The notes: generated by a model from the letters alone, not told the origin. A DNA stretch of 64,000 nucleotides from Pseudonocardia abyssalis (GCF_019263705.2 NZ_JADQDK010000001.1:5084001-5148000), one strand, 5' to 3'; positions 17,680-31,434 are shown, counted from the stretch's first letter. Program-made: numbers and translations.

Positions 17680-17723
17680 GCGACGAACAGCACCTCCCCG
17701 ACCGGGGAGGTGCTGTTCGTCGC
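17680..17723 (-). terminator. Perfect 21-bp hairpin after crp
   Basis: Left arm GCGACGAACAGCACCTCCCC plus G (17680-17700) and its exact complement (17703-17723), separated by only two bases. It begins 7 bp after the crp stop on the minus strand. No T-run follows, as is usual in this group. Confidence 0.8.
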
Positions 17724-17729
17724 AGGGGT

Positions 17730-18404
17730 CTAGCGGGCCCGGCGGGCCAGCCGCTCGGGCTCCAGGATGAGCACGCTCTTGCCCTCCAGGCGCAGCCAGC
17801 CGCGGTGGGCGAAGTCGGCGAGGGCCTTGTTGACGGTCTCGCGGCTCGCGCCCACGAGCTGCGCGATCTCCTCCTGCGTCAGGTCGTGCGTGACGCGGAG
17901 CAGCCCCGACTCCTGCGACCCGAACTGGCGCGCCAGCTGCAGCAGCGACTTCGCCACGCGGCCCGGCACGTCGGTGAAGATCAGGTCGGCGAGCATGTTG
18001 TTGGTGCGCCGCAGCCGGCGCGCGAGCACGCGGAGCAGCTGCTCGGCGATCTCGGGGCGCTTGCCGATCCACTCCCGCAGTGCGGTGCGGTCCATCGTGT
18101 AGGAGCGGACCTCCGTGACGGCCGTGGCCGACGACGTCCGCGGGCCCGGGTCGAAGATCGACAGCTCACCGAACATGTCGGACGGGCCGGCCACCATCAG
18201 CAGGTTCTCGCGGCCGTCGGGCGACTTGCGGCCGATCTTGACCTTCCCGGACGCGACGATGTAGAGACGGTCGCCCGGCTCACCCTCCGCGAAGATCACG
18301 TGCCCACGCGGGAACTCCGCCGGTTCCAGCGCCTGCGCCAGGGCGTCGGCCGCGTGCGGCTCGACCCCCTGGAAAATGCCTGCGCGGATCAGAATCTCGT
18401 CCAC
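17730..18404 (-). CDS. crp: cAMP receptor protein, Crp/Fnr family
   Basis: 224 residues, the same length as Rv3676. The N-terminal cNMP-binding domain has [13 protein letters not shown] and the phosphate-binding cassette [16 protein letters not shown]; the C-terminal winged helix has [20 protein letters not shown] as recognition region. Global regulator responding to cAMP. GTG at 18404 is chosen because [13 protein letters not shown] is the conserved N-terminus; the longer frame to 18446 adds an unrelated arginine-rich stretch. It ends in a strong hairpin and stands alone. Confidence 0.95.
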   Translation of the reverse strand: MDEILIRAGIFQGVEPHAADALAQALEPAEFPRGHVIFAEGEPGDRLYIVASGKVKIGRKSPDGRENLLMVAGPSDMFGELSIFDPGPRTSSATAVTEVRSYTMDRTALREWIGKRPEIAEQLLRVLARRLRRTNNMLADLIFTDVPGRVAKSLLQLARQFGSQESGLLRVTHDLTQEEIAQLVGASRETVNKALADFAHRGWLRLEGKSVLILEPERLARRAR

Positions 18405-18571
18405 TTCACCGCTCCTCGTCCCGGCCGCTGCCCCGCGGCGGATCACCGGCGCGCCAGTCTAGGGGGTGCGCCCGGAGTCTGTGACGTCGCGCGGGTCGTT
18501 TTCCGTGCACGACCGGGCGACATCGGGGTCGAACCACCGTCCTCCACCCGAACCGGGAGCCCCGGAGGAGG

Positions 18572-18823
18572 TCAGGCGGCCTTGTCGCGCTTCTGCGGCT
18601 TGCGACCGCGCGGCGCGCGGTTGCGCAACCGGAACAGCTCCAGCGCGCGGCCCGTGCCCTGACGGAACAGGGCGCGAACCTCGTCCGGACGGGGGCGCTC
18701 GAGCAGCTCCTCGAGCTCCTCGGGGCGCACGGTGGACTCCCGCAGCTTGGACTCCACGCGCTCCATGCCGAGCGCGAAGAACATCACCAGCAGCGGTACG
18801 AGGACGGAAAGCCAGGCAGTCAT
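18572..18823 (-). CDS. Small single-pass membrane protein
   Basis: 83 residues. An N-terminal membrane helix (WLSVLVPLLVMFFALGMERV) is followed by an acidic helix (RPEELEELLERP) and a very basic tail (RNRAPRGRKPQKRDKAA). Rv3675, a small membrane protein, occupies the same place next to crp and nth in M. tuberculosis, so it may be the counterpart, though similarity is not checked. The inner ATG at 18821-18823 is chosen because the membrane helix follows at once. Divergent from nth. Confidence 0.65.
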   Translation of the reverse strand: MTAWLSVLVPLLVMFFALGMERVESKLRESTVRPEELEELLERPRPDEVRALFRQGTGRALELFRLRNRAPRGRKPQKRDKAA

Positions 18824-18965
18824 GTCGAGGAAGATGCTCCCGCACGGTCCGGAGTTACGGTGGACCGGGGTCGGTGTGCCGCACCGGTGATACCCAAACG
18901 TGTCCGGGTGTTCGCCTGTGGTGACCGGCGACGGACCGTCGGGGGGCCGCCGTAGGCTCGACGGT

Positions 18966-19841
18966 GTGACCGGATCTTCCCCACTGACTCGCAAGGCGGC
19001 CGCTCTCGCGAAGCGCGTGGCGGCCGGTGAGCCGTCCCTCGGGCGGTCCCGCCGCGTCGGCCGCATGCTGCGCGAACTCACCGACACCCACGTCGACGCG
19101 CACTGCGAGCTCGATTTCCGCACGCCGCTGGAGCTGGCCGTCGCCACGATCCTGTCCGCGCAGAGCACCGACAAGGGCGTCAACCTCGTCACCCCGGCCC
19201 TGTTCGACCGGTACCCCACCGCGCTCGCCTACGCGCAGGCCGAGCGGTCCGAGCTGGAGGAGATGATCCGGAGCACCGGGTTCTTCCGGAACAAGGCGTC
19301 GTCGCTGATCGGGTTGGGCGCCGCGGTCGTGGACAAGCACGACGGCGAGCTGCCGCACACGCTCGACGAGCTGGTCGGGCTGCCCGGGATCGGCCGCAAG
19401 ACCGCTAACGTCATCCTGGGCAACGCCTTCGACGTCCCGGGGATCACCGTCGACACCCACTTCGGACGCCTGGTGCGCCGCTGGGGCTGGACGGACCTGG
19501 AGGACCCGGTCAAGGTCGAGCACGCGGTCGGCGAGCTGATCCCGAAGCGCGACTGGACGATGGCATCGCACCGCGTGATCTTCCACGGCCGCCGCGTCTG
19601 CCACGCCCGCAAGCCCGCCTGCGGCGCCTGCTCGTTGGCCGCCGACTGCCCGGCCTACGGGGAGGGACCCACCGACCCGGTGCAGGCCGCGAAGCTGGTC
19701 AAGGGGCCGTCGCGGCCGTTCCTGCTCGCGCACGTCGGCCTGGACGACGACGGCGCGCCCCTCGAGGTCCCCGCCGACTCCCCGGCCGGCCTCGATGCCG
19801 CCGCGGCCACCCCGGCCGCGGCGGAGCGGGACGTGCCGTGA
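18966..19841 (+). CDS. nth: Endonuclease III
   Basis: 291 residues. Bifunctional DNA glycosylase/AP lyase removing oxidised pyrimidines. Seen: [11 protein letters not shown], helix-hairpin-helix [14 protein letters not shown] with the catalytic lysine, [11 protein letters not shown] with the catalytic aspartate, and the [4Fe-4S] ligands C-x6-C-x2-C-x5-C ([11 protein letters not shown] and following). The GTG at 18966 gives a short basic N-terminus; longer frames are unlikely. The C-terminal 60 residues beyond the cluster ([13 protein letters not shown], alanine-rich end) are longer than in E. coli. First gene of a nth-thioredoxin-NUDIX-marP series, as in Rv3674c-Rv3671c. Confidence 0.95.
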   Translation: MTGSSPLTRKAAALAKRVAAGEPSLGRSRRVGRMLRELTDTHVDAHCELDFRTPLELAVATILSAQSTDKGVNLVTPALFDRYPTALAYAQAERSELEEMIRSTGFFRNKASSLIGLGAAVVDKHDGELPHTLDELVGLPGIGRKTANVILGNAFDVPGITVDTHFGRLVRRWGWTDLEDPVKVEHAVGELIPKRDWTMASHRVIFHGRRVCHARKPACGACSLAADCPAYGEGPTDPVQAAKLVKGPSRPFLLAHVGLDDDGAPLEVPADSPAGLDAAAATPAAAERDVP

Positions 19842-19888
19842 CGCCGCGCCGCACCCCCCGTCACCCCGCCGGCCCGCCGCGCGCACCC

Positions 19889-20031
19889 CGTCGCCCCGCG
19901 CGCATCCTCGACGGTGCGCGTGGCGACGGAACGTGCGCGTGGGGCGGGGAGCCGCGGTCGGCGGGTCCGCCACGCGTACCTCGTCGCTTCGCGCGCACCC
20001 TCGACGGTGCGCGTGGCGTCGGAACGTGCGC
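19889..20031 (+). repeat. Two 50-bp direct repeats, 93 bp apart, between nth and the thioredoxin gene
   Basis: Copies at 19889-19938 and 19982-20031 share CTCGACGGTGCGCGTGGCG and CGGAACGTGCGC. Each contains a small hairpin GCGCACC-CTCGAC-GGTGCGC or a variant. A third, partial relative (GCGCGGGGTGCCGGAACGTG) lies at about 24931-24950. The 214-bp gap has no convincing gene, although short frames cross it. Confidence 0.75.
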
Positions 20032-20055
20032 CCGGGGCCGCTGCCGGGTCGTCGG

Positions 20056-20700
20056 GTGAGCGCCCGGGTCGGGCCGGGGCGGGCGGAGGTCGTCTCCACC
20101 GCGGTGGTCGTGCTGCTCGTCGCGCTGGCGGTGTTCGCGCTGTGGCCGCGGTCGGCCCCCGACCCGTCGACGGCCGACGCGCCGGTCGCGCAGCAGGCCG
20201 TCGCCGTGTCCGACGCCGAGCTGGCCCCGTTGCGCGCCGACGCCGATCTCCCGCCCTGCCCGGTGTCCGCGGCGGCCGCCCCCGACGGGCCACTGGCCGG
20301 TGTCACGGTCGCGTGCCTCGGCGCGGAGGGCGCCGTCGATCTCGGTGCGGTCGCCGCGGAGGGGCCCGTGCTGCTCAACCTCTGGGCCTCCTGGTGCGGC
20401 CCGTGCCGCGAGGAGCTGCCCGCACTCGCCGAGTACGCGGCGCGTCCCGGCTCGGTGCCGGTGCTGCTGATCGACGTCGACGACGATCCGCGCGCCGCGC
20501 TGCGCACGCTCGACGAGCTCGGCGTCGCGCTGCCGTCGGCGCTCGACACGGGCTCCGCGCTGCGCACCGCTCTCGACGTGCCGCCCGGGCTGCCGTACTC
20601 CTTCCTCGCGCTCCCCGACGGCACGGTCGGCCGCGTCGACCCCCCGGTGCCCTTCACGAGCGCCGACGCCGTGGCGGCCGCGGTCGCGGAGCTGTCGTGA
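20056..20700 (+). CDS. Membrane-anchored TlpA/ResA-like thioredoxin (Rv3673c-like)
   Basis: 214 residues. An N-terminal membrane helix (VVSTAVVVLLVALAVFALW) would place the thioredoxin domain outside the membrane. Active site NLWASWCGPCREELP near residue 110, followed by VPVLLIDVDDDP and the cis-proline region GLPYSFLALPDG. Probably a thiol-disulphide reductase or oxidase for exported proteins or cytochrome c maturation; direction cannot be told. GTG at 20056 chosen because it directly precedes the anchor. GTGA overlap with the next NUDIX gene. Confidence 0.88.
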   Translation: MSARVGPGRAEVVSTAVVVLLVALAVFALWPRSAPDPSTADAPVAQQAVAVSDAELAPLRADADLPPCPVSAAAAPDGPLAGVTVACLGAEGAVDLGAVAAEGPVLLNLWASWCGPCREELPALAEYAARPGSVPVLLIDVDDDPRAALRTLDELGVALPSALDTGSALRTALDVPPGLPYSFLALPDGTVGRVDPPVPFTSADAVAAAVAELS

Positions 20701-21371
20701 GCGCGCTGCGCCCCGAGCGGGCCGCCGAGCCGCTGCGCCCGCTGCTCGCCGCCGTCCGCGACGTCGACGCGTTCACCCTGAGCCGCCACCGCGTCCCGCC
20801 GCCCGAGGGCGGCCGTCGCGCAGCGGTGCTGATCCTGGTCGGCCACGACCCCGGGCACGGGCCCGACGTGCTGCTGGTCGAGCGCGCGAGCACCCTGCGC
20901 GACCACGCGGGGCAGGTCGCCTTCCCCGGCGGCGGCTCCGACGCGGGCGACGCCGACGCCGTCGCCACGGCCCTGCGCGAGGCCGAGGAGGAGACCGGGC
21001 TCGACCCCGCCGGCGTCGTCCCGCTCGCCCTGCTCCCCGAGCTGTTCATCCCGCCTTCGGGGTTCGTCGTCACGCCGGTCCTCGCCCAGTGGGAGCGGCC
21101 CAGTGCGGTGCGCGCCGTCGACGCCGGGGAGACCGCGGCCGTCGTCCGGGTGCCGCTGTCGGTGCTCGTCGATCCGGCGAACCGGGTCTCGGTGGGCCAT
21201 CCGAGCGGCTACACGGGCCCGGCGTTCCTGGTCGCGGGCCTGCTCGTGTGGGGCTTCACCGGGGGCCTATTGTCCGCGCTGTTGGATCTGGGTGGGTGGG
21301 CGCAGCCCTGGGAGCCGACCCGGGTGTTGGATCTGGACGAGGCGTGGTCGCGAGCCCGCGCAGAAGCATGA
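20697..21371 (+). CDS. NUDIX hydrolase of the CoA-pyrophosphatase type (Rv3672c-like)
   Basis: 224 residues. The NUDIX box GGGSDAGDADAVATALREAE continuing EETG has the spacing G-x5-(E/D)-x7-REUXEEXG, preceded by LRDHAGQVAFPGG, the UPF0035 signature typical of CoA pyrophosphatases such as E. coli YeaB/NudL. It would hydrolyse CoA or acyl-CoA to phosphopantetheine and 3',5'-ADP. Coupled by overlap to the thioredoxin and 10 bp from marP. Actual activity is by family only. Confidence 0.87.
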   Translation: MSALRPERAAEPLRPLLAAVRDVDAFTLSRHRVPPPEGGRRAAVLILVGHDPGHGPDVLLVERASTLRDHAGQVAFPGGGSDAGDADAVATALREAEEETGLDPAGVVPLALLPELFIPPSGFVVTPVLAQWERPSAVRAVDAGETAAVVRVPLSVLVDPANRVSVGHPSGYTGPAFLVAGLLVWGFTGGLLSALLDLGGWAQPWEPTRVLDLDEAWSRARAEA

Positions 21372-21381
21372 GGAGACCGTC

Positions 21382-22578
21382 GTGAGCTGGGTCGACCTCA
21401 TCGTGATCGCGCTCGCCCTCGTTGCGGGGGTGTCCGGGTGGCGGCACGGGATGGCCGTGGCGCTGCTGTCGTTCGTCGGGGTGCTGGGCGGGGCGATCCT
21501 GGGTGTGCGCCTGGCGCCGCTGCTCGCCTCCGGCATCGAGTCCACCAGCACGCGGATCATCGTCAGCATCGTGGTCGTCGTGCTGCTCGTGGCGCTCGGC
21601 GAGACCACCGGTGTCTTCTTCGGCCGCCGCATCCGCGACCGGATCACCGGTGAGAACACCCTGCGCGTCGATTCGACGCTGGGCTCGGTCCTGCAGGCGC
21701 TCACGGTCGTCATCGCGGCCTGGCTGGTGGCGCTGCCGCTGGCCTCGGCGAGCTTCCCCGGCCTCGCGTCGGGCGTCCGGAGCTCGGAGGTGCTGCGCGT
21801 CGTCGACTCGGTGATGCCGGCCGGGGCCCGCGCGCTCCCCGAGGAGCTCCGCCAGCTCCTCGACACGTCCGGCTTCCCGCGGATCCTCGACTCGTTCGAC
21901 CGCACGCCGATCGAGGAGGTCGGCCCGCCCGACCCGTCGCTCGCCTCCAGCCCGATCGTCAGCGACGTCGCCGACAGTGTGCTGAAGGTGAGGGGCCGCG
22001 CCCCGTCGTGCCAGCGCGCGCTGGAGGGCACCGGCTTCGTCATCGGCGACGGCCTGGTCATGACGAACGCGCACGTCGTCGCGGGCACCGACGACATCGG
22101 CGTCGAGGTCGTCAACAGCCGGGGGCGCATCGTCGAGCTGGGCGGCGAGGTGGTCCTCTACGACCCGGCCGTCGACATCGCGGTGCTGCGCATCCCCGAC
22201 CTCGACGCGCCCACGCTGCCGTTCCGCCCGGCCCCGGCGCAGGTCGGCGAGGACGCGATCATCCTCGGCTACCCGCTCGACGGCCCGTTCACGGCGTCGG
22301 CGGCGAAGGTGCGCCAGGAGATCACGCTCAACGGGCCCGACATCTATGACGACGCCACGGTCTCGCGCAACGTCTACACGGTCCGCGCGGTGGTCCGCTC
22401 CGGCAACTCCGGCGGCCCGATGATCGACCGCGACGGCCAGGTCATCGGAGTGGTGTTCGGCGCGGCCCTCGACGACAGCGAGACCGGGTTCGTGCTCACC
22501 AACGAGCAGGTCGCGGCGTCGGTGAACCCGCAGGCCCAGCTCGGCGCCGAGGTCGACACCGGGGCCTGCGTGAACTGA
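21382..22578 (+). CDS. marP: MarP-type membrane serine protease
   Basis: 398 residues, one more than Rv3671c. Four N-terminal membrane helices of the colicin V production type (starting WVDLIVIALALVAGVSGW), then a periplasmic trypsin-like domain with NAHVVAG (His), DPAVDIAVLRIP (Asp) and RSGNSGGPMID (Ser). MarP protects M. tuberculosis against acid and oxidative stress by processing cell-wall hydrolases. Two cysteines (SCQRALEG near the domain start and the C-terminal ACVN) may form a disulphide controlling activity, as known in MarP. The GTG at 21382 gives the conserved SWVDL start. Confidence 0.95.
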   Translation: MSWVDLIVIALALVAGVSGWRHGMAVALLSFVGVLGGAILGVRLAPLLASGIESTSTRIIVSIVVVVLLVALGETTGVFFGRRIRDRITGENTLRVDSTLGSVLQALTVVIAAWLVALPLASASFPGLASGVRSSEVLRVVDSVMPAGARALPEELRQLLDTSGFPRILDSFDRTPIEEVGPPDPSLASSPIVSDVADSVLKVRGRAPSCQRALEGTGFVIGDGLVMTNAHVVAGTDDIGVEVVNSRGRIVELGGEVVLYDPAVDIAVLRIPDLDAPTLPFRPAPAQVGEDAIILGYPLDGPFTASAAKVRQEITLNGPDIYDDATVSRNVYTVRAVVRSGNSGGPMIDRDGQVIGVVFGAALDDSETGFVLTNEQVAASVNPQAQLGAEVDTGACVN

Positions 22579-22590
22579 CCGTGCGAGGTG

Positions 22591-25097
<2,507 letters not shown>

Positions 25098-25439
25098 GGT
25101 TGCCCGCGCGCCGGCGGCGGGCCCCGCAGGCGTCCCGGGAGTTCGTCGGGGCGGAGATCGCGGTGCTGCTGGCCGATCGTCCTCGCTGCCGGCATGCCGT
25201 CGTGGACGATCCGCCGCCCCGGGCGGTGGCGGTGGCCGGTCGAGCCGTCGCGCGCACCGAGTACGACCCCTGCGCGCGCTGCTGCACGACTGCGCCCGCA
25301 CCGGGCCCGACACGCAGAACCGGGCCGGGCACCCCGCGTTCCGGGAGCACCTGGCGGGCCGTGTCTCCTGGGTCGCCACGCCCACCCCGGGCGCGGCGCC
25401 CGGCTGCACGCCCTGTTCGGCGCGATCGACCGGGCCTAG
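25098..25439 (+). pseudogene. Remnant of a reverse-transcriptase C-terminus
   Basis: Read across frames, this stretch gives SREFVGAEIAVLLADRPR, then LRALLHDCARTGPDTQNRAG, HPAFREHLAGRVSWVATP and, after a one-base shift near 25390, GRGARLHALFGAIDRA before TAG. The order LLHxC-GPxxQN-GHPxFRxHLxGRxxWV-NPxRGxxLRxxFxxID is what I remember for the end of bacterial RNA-directed DNA polymerases of the retron-like or unclassified types. No polymerase core with YADD is visible. The call rests on these motifs from memory and is tentative. Confidence 0.4.
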
Positions 25440-26098
25440 GCCGCAGGCCGCTCGTGGTAGGTGTCGACGTACTCCTGCTGCGAGAGCGTCGCGATGGCGT
25501 CCATGATCTGGTCGGTCACCGCGCGTCGGATCGCCGGGGAGCTCTCCAGGCCGTCGTAGCGGGAGAAGTCGAGCGGGGCGCCGTAGCGGATCACGACCCG
25601 GCGCAGCCGCGGGAGGCGCTTGCCCACCGGCTGCACGCGCTCGGTGCCGAGCAGCGCGACCGGCACCACGGGGGCGCCCGCGCCGAGGGCGAGCGTGGCG
25701 ACGCCGGTGTGGCCGCGGTGCAACCGGCCGTCGAGCGAACGGGTGCCCTCCGGGTAGATCGCGAACGCCCCACCGGCGTCGAGGACGGAGCGGCCCGCGT
25801 GCAGCGCGGCGAGCCCGGCCTTCGCCGAGCCGCGGTCGACCGGCACGTACCCCAGCGCCGAGAGGAACCGGGCGAGCGCGCGCCCCTTGATCCCCCGCCC
25901 GAGGAAGTACTCGGCCTTGCCGAGGAACGCGACGGGCCGGCGCGCGGTGAGCGCGATGACGGCGGTGTCGACGGCGGCACGGTGGTTGGACGCGATGATC
26001 AGCGCCCCACGCTTCGGCAGGTGCTCCGCACCGTGGACGACGGGCCGCCAGAGCAGGCGGGCGAGCGGGGCGAGCACGAAGCGCACGAGGAGATGCAC
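25436..26098 (-). CDS. 1-acyl-sn-glycerol-3-phosphate acyltransferase, PlsC family
   Basis: 220 residues. Catalytic motif SNHRAAVDTAVI (NHx4D, near residue 37), glycerol-3-phosphate binding FLGKAEYF and YPEGTRS, and VPVALLGTERV as the fourth block. Acylates lysophosphatidate or a similar lipid at the inner membrane face; an N-terminal amphipathic or hydrophobic stretch (LVRFVLAPLARLLW) would anchor it. Stands alone and is divergent from the ABC-F gene. Several paralogues are usual in actinobacteria, so the exact substrate is uncertain. Confidence 0.88.
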   Translation of the reverse strand: MHLLVRFVLAPLARLLWRPVVHGAEHLPKRGALIIASNHRAAVDTAVIALTARRPVAFLGKAEYFLGRGIKGRALARFLSALGYVPVDRGSAKAGLAALHAGRSVLDAGGAFAIYPEGTRSLDGRLHRGHTGVATLALGAGAPVVPVALLGTERVQPVGKRLPRLRRVVIRYGAPLDFSRYDGLESSPAIRRAVTDQIMDAIATLSQQEYVDTYHERPAA

Positions 26099-26211
26099 GG
26101 GCGGGGAACGCCGGGCGTGACCGACCGGTTCCCGCGCGTGTGCCGGGCCACCCGATCGGCCCAGTAAACGGGTTGCGTACCGGCGACGGGCGGGGGACAG
26201 TCGGACCCCTC

Positions 26212-26223
26212 ATGTGGATCTGA
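26212..26223 (+). other. Three-codon upstream ORF (Met-Trp-Ile) before the ABC-F gene
   Basis: ATG-TGG-ATC-TGA, 69 bp before the ABC-F start. Short upstream ORFs control some antibiotic-resistance ABC-F genes by ribosome stalling. Only the ORF is seen; the regulatory role is a guess. Confidence 0.2.
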
Positions 26224-26292
26224 GCGCACCCCGCACCCGCCCGTGGCCCTGCCCGGCGGCTGCCCGTCACCCGAACTCCCGGTGGTGTGCCC

Positions 26293-27857
<1,565 letters not shown>

Positions 27858-27873
<16 letters not shown>

Positions 27874-28934
27874 GCGTCTACCTGCGCGAGTGGCCCGACG
27901 TCGCGGCGGCGGCCCGGTCCGTCGGTCTCGTGATCGACGGGGACGCGATCCTGCGGCTCGACGGGGAGTACGTCGCCGACGTCGGCGGGCCCGAGCCGGT
28001 CGAGACCGGTGACGTCCCGACGCAGGTCGAGCCCGCCGACGTGCCGGAGCTCGACGTCGCGGCGTGCCGATGGAGCGTGTCGGTCGTGGTGCAGGGCAGC
28101 GCACCCGCGGGCGTCGAGCGGGCGGAGGCGTTCGCCCGCGCGCTGGCCGTCGGCACCGGGATCGTGGAGGACGCGGCCACCGGGCTGTGGTCCGCGGGGA
28201 TGCTGCACACCCCCACGTCGAGCGGCGACCGGCTCGTCGACGTCGTCCAACTGCGCTGGTACGCGCGCCGGGCCGACGCCCCGGCCGATCTCGCGCAGCG
28301 CTGGCTCGATCTCTGCAGAGCCCACCTGCCCGCCGCCCTGCCGCGACGGTTCGGCGACAGCGAGCCGCCGCGGAACCGGTTCGACGAGGAGGGCGACGCC
28401 GGATTCGTCGCCGCCCACGACGCCGCGCTGCGCGAGGGGGGCGCACTGCTCTACCGCGCCACCCGCCCCTGCTTCGAGGGGTCGCTCGCGGGCAGCGGGC
28501 GGGGGCGGGTCGCGGTGCACGCGATGACACTGGACCGCGACGTCGACCCGGTCGCGCTGCGCGCGCTGTTCGTCGGCGTCGCCGGGGCGGCGGCGGCGTT
28601 CTGGGCGAGTGCGTCGGTGCAGCGCGGGCACACCTGGACCGGCCGGTCCCTCTACGTCACCGGTGAACGCGACGAGTACCTCGCGCCCGGCGGCAGCTGG
28701 CTGGGCCTGCCCGCGCGGCCCGTCGCCTGGAGCTGGTCCGGCCCGGCCTACCGGAAGCTCCTCCCGTTCGACGGCCCGCTGCACGCCTGGTCCGACGATC
28801 TCCTCGACCGCGACGCCCTGCCCGCGACCTGGCTGCCCGAGGCTCTGACCAGCGACGGACGCGACGCCCCCGCCCCGAAGGTGCCGCGCGGGCTCCGGGC
28901 CACGACCTGGGACGCGCTGCGCGGACGGGGGTAA
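27858..28934 (+). CDS. Unknown protein overlapping the ABC-F gene
   Basis: 358 residues from GTG at 27858. Soluble; no signal or membrane segment. Recognisable landmarks are SVYLREWPDVAAAARSVG at the start, RWSVSVVVQGSAPAGVERAE, LVDVVQLRWYARR, and the aromatic-rich GLPARPVAWSWSGPAYRKLL near the end. I cannot name the family. The overlap with the ABC-F gene and the shared strand suggest a common mRNA, but there is no evidence for a shared task. Ends 46 bp before ureA. Confidence 0.7.
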
Positions 28935-28980
28935 CACCACCGGCACACGGGAGTAACACCGCACGGTGAGGATGGCCGCC

Positions 28981-29283
28981 ATGTACCTGAGCCCGCAGGA
29001 GCAGGACAAGCTCCTGGTGCACGTGGCGGCCGGCGTCGCCCGCGCGCGCCGGGAGCGCGGCGTGCTCCTGAACTACCCCGAGGCCGTCGCCCTGATCACC
29101 GACCACGTGCTGGAGGGCGCCCGCGACGGGCGCACCGTCAGCGAGCTGATGTCGAGCGGACGGTCCGTGCTGGGCCGCACCGACGTCCAGGAGGGGATCC
29201 CGGAGATGATCGACTCGGTGCAGGTCGAGGCCACCTTCCCGGACGGGACGAAGCTCGTCACCGTCCACAGCCCGATCTCGTGA
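28981..29283 (+). CDS. ureA: Urease gamma subunit
   Basis: 100 residues, the normal length for Ure[41 protein letters not shown] and [19 protein letters not shown] are the family blocks. Structural subunit of the nickel urease. ATG at 28981 chosen over 28966 by alignment to UreA starts. Overlaps ureB by four bases (GTGA). Starts the operon ureA-B-C-F-G-D. Confidence 0.95.
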   Translation: MYLSPQEQDKLLVHVAAGVARARRERGVLLNYPEAVALITDHVLEGARDGRTVSELMSSGRSVLGRTDVQEGIPEMIDSVQVEATFPDGTKLVTVHSPIS

Positions 29284-29645
29284 AGGAACCTACGAGCATC
29301 CCCGGCGAGATCCTCCCCGGCTCCGGCGACGTGCCGCTCAACCCGGGCCGCGAACGCACGACGCTGGTCGTCGCCAACACCGCCGACCGTCCCGTCCAGG
29401 TCGGCTCGCACTTCCACTTCGCCGCGGTCAACCCCGGTCTGGAGTTCGACCGCGCGGCGGCGTGGGGGCAGCACCTCGACATCCCCGCCGGCACGTCGGT
29501 GCGCTTCGAGCCGGGCGTCGAGCGCGAGGTGGTGCTCGTGCCCTTGGCCGGGGCGCGCACCGTACCCGGCCTGCGCGTGGAGTTCGCCGGACCACTCGAC
29601 GAGCGCGACCACACCCCGGGCCCCCTGACCTACGGAGAAGCGTGA
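29280..29645 (+). CDS. ureB: Urease beta subunit
   Basis: 121 residues. Contains [40 protein letters not shown] and [14 protein letters not shown], all typical of UreB. Structural subunit of (UreABC)3. GTG start overlaps the ureA stop. Its own stop overlaps a GTG that opens a 26-codon ORF leading into ureC. Confidence 0.95.
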   Translation: MKEPTSIPGEILPGSGDVPLNPGRERTTLVVANTADRPVQVGSHFHFAAVNPGLEFDRAAAWGQHLDIPAGTSVRFEPGVEREVVLVPLAGARTVPGLRVEFAGPLDERDHTPGPLTYGEA

Positions 29646-29722
29646 CCGAGCTTGCGAGGGCACCGTTCAGCGCAGCACCCCTGGGCATGGCCGCGCCGGG
29701 CGCAGGCGGGGAGCGGACATGA
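29642..29722 (+). CDS. Possible 26-residue ORF bridging ureB and ureC
   Basis: GTG at 29642 overlaps the ureB stop (GTGA); the TGA at 29720-29722 overlaps the ureC ATG (ATGA). It reads [20 protein letters not shown] and a few more residues, with no recognisable motif. It fills the only gap in an otherwise tightly overlapped operon, so it may keep ribosomes loaded through 73 bp between the two genes. Whether a stable peptide is made is unknown. Confidence 0.3.
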   Translation: MTELARAPFSAAPLGMAAPGAGGERT

Positions 29723-31434
29723 CCTCGATCGAGCGCGGCCGCTACGCCGATCTGTTCGGCCCCACCGTCGGCGACCGGATCCGCCTCGCCGACACCAACC
29801 TGCTGATCGAGGTCACCGAGGACCGCAGCCGCGGCGCCGGGTCCGGCGACGAGGTGCTGTTCGGCGGCGGCAAGGTGATCCGCGAGTCGATGGGCCAGTC
29901 GGCGCGCACGTCCGCGCAGGGCGCCCCCGACCTGGTCATCACCGGGGCGGTGATCCTCGACCACTGGGGTGTCGTCAAGGCCGACGTCGGCATCACCGAC
30001 GGCCGCATCGTCGGCATCGGCAAGGCCGGCAACCCCGATGTCATGGACGGTGTCACACCGGAACTGGTGATCGGGCCGTCGACGGAGATCATCGCGGGCA
30101 ACGGCCGGATCCTCACCGCGGGCGGCATCGACTGCCACGTCCACTTCATCTGCCCCCAGCTCGTCGACACGGCGCTGGCCAGCGGCCTGACGACGCTCGC
30201 GGGCGGCGGCACCGGCCCCGCCGACGGCACGAAGGCCACCACGATCACGCCCGGTCCGCGCGCGATCGGTCGGATGCTCCAGGCGATGGACCACCTCCCG
30301 ATCAACCTGCTGCTGATGGGCAAGGGCAACACCACCAGCGCCGACGCGCTGTGGGAGCAGCTCCGCGCCGGGGCGGGCGGGTTCAAGCTGCACGAGGACT
30401 GGGGCACCACCCCCGCCGTGATCGACGCCTGCCTGCGGGTCGCCGACGCGTCCGGCGTGCAGGTGGCGATCCACACCGACACGCTCAACGAGGCGGGCTT
30501 CGTCGCGTCCACGCTGGAGGCCATCGCGGGGCGTTCGATCAACGCGTTCCACACCGAGGGCGCGGGCGGCGGGCACGCGCCGGACATCATCGAGGTCGTC
30601 TCGCAGGGCAACGTGCTCCCGTCGTCGACGAACCCGACGCGGCCGCACACCGTCAACACCATCGACGAGCACCTCGACATGTTGATGGTCTGCCACCACC
30701 TCAACCCGTCGGTCACCGAGGACCTGGCGTTCGCGGAGAGCCGGATCCGGCCCACGACGATCGCCGCGGAGGACGTGCTGCACGACCTCGGCGCGATCTC
30801 GATGATGAGCTCGGACAGCCAGGCGATGGGCCGGATCGGCGAGGTGATCATCCGGACCTGGCAGACCGCGCACGTCATGAAGGCCGCCCGCGGCGCGCTG
30901 CCCGGGGACGGGGCCGCCGACAACGTGCGGGCGCGGCGCTACGTCGCGAAGTACACGATCAACCCGGCGCTCGCGCACGGCATGGCGGACGAGATCGGCT
31001 CGGTCGAGGTGGGGAAGCTCGCCGACCTGGTGCTGTGGGACCCGAAGTTCTTCGGGGTCCGCCCGCACGTCGTGCTCAAGGGGGGGTTCATCGCGTGGGC
31101 CGCGATGGGCGACGCGAACGCCTCGATCCCCACGCCGCAGCCGGTGCTCGCGCGTCCGATGTTCGGGGCCTCGCCCGCGGTGGCGTCGTTGACCAGCCGC
31201 AACTTCGTCTCCGTCGCCGCACTGGAGGCCGGGCTCGACCACCTGGAGCTGCGCACACCGTGCGTCCCGGTGGCCGACACCCGCCGTGTCACCAAGGCGC
31301 AGATGGTCGGCAACGACGCGCTGCCGGACGTCACGGTCGACCCGGACTCGTTCGCCGTGCGGATCGACGGTGACCTCGTGGAACCCGCCCCGGTGAGTGA
31401 GCTGCCGATGGCCCAGCGCTACTTCCTGTTCTGA
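29719..31434 (+). CDS. ureC: Urease alpha subunit, catalytic
   Basis: 571 residues. Binuclear nickel amidohydrolase hydrolysing urea to ammonia and carbamate. Nickel and catalytic residues seen: H140-V-H142 ([10 protein letters not shown]), the carbamylated lysine K223 in [11 protein letters not shown]252 in [11 protein letters not shown], histidine in [12 protein letters not shown], the flap histidines in [10 protein letters not shown], and the aspartate in [11 protein letters not shown]. All blocks are intact. Accessory genes ureF, ureG and ureD follow; ureE is absent from the cluster, as in mycobacteria. A small convergent gene lies at its 3' end. Confidence 0.97.
   Translation: MTSIERGRYADLFGPTVGDRIRLADTNLLIEVTEDRSRGAGSGDEVLFGGGKVIRESMGQSARTSAQGAPDLVITGAVILDHWGVVKADVGITDGRIVGIGKAGNPDVMDGVTPELVIGPSTEIIAGNGRILTAGGIDCHVHFICPQLVDTALASGLTTLAGGGTGPADGTKATTITPGPRAIGRMLQAMDHLPINLLLMGKGNTTSADALWEQLRAGAGGFKLHEDWGTTPAVIDACLRVADASGVQVAIHTDTLNEAGFVASTLEAIAGRSINAFHTEGAGGGHAPDIIEVVSQGNVLPSSTNPTRPHTVNTIDEHLDMLMVCHHLNPSVTEDLAFAESRIRPTTIAAEDVLHDLGAISMMSSDSQAMGRIGEVIIRTWQTAHVMKAARGALPGDGAADNVRARRYVAKYTINPALAHGMADEIGSVEVGKLADLVLWDPKFFGVRPHVVLKGGFIAWAAMGDANASIPTPQPVLARPMFGASPAVASLTSRNFVSVAALEAGLDHLELRTPCVPVADTRRVTKAQMVGNDALPDVTVDPDSFAVRIDGDLVEPAPVSELPMAQRYFLF

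Noticed and set aside
18405..18571. Crp autoregulatory site upstream of crp
   Set aside because: No TGTGA-N6-TCACA-like palindrome is present; only half-site words such as CTGTGACG.
19838..20059. 73-codon frame between nth and the thioredoxin gene
   Set aside because: It is made of the 50-bp repeats; composition is that of random GC-rich DNA.
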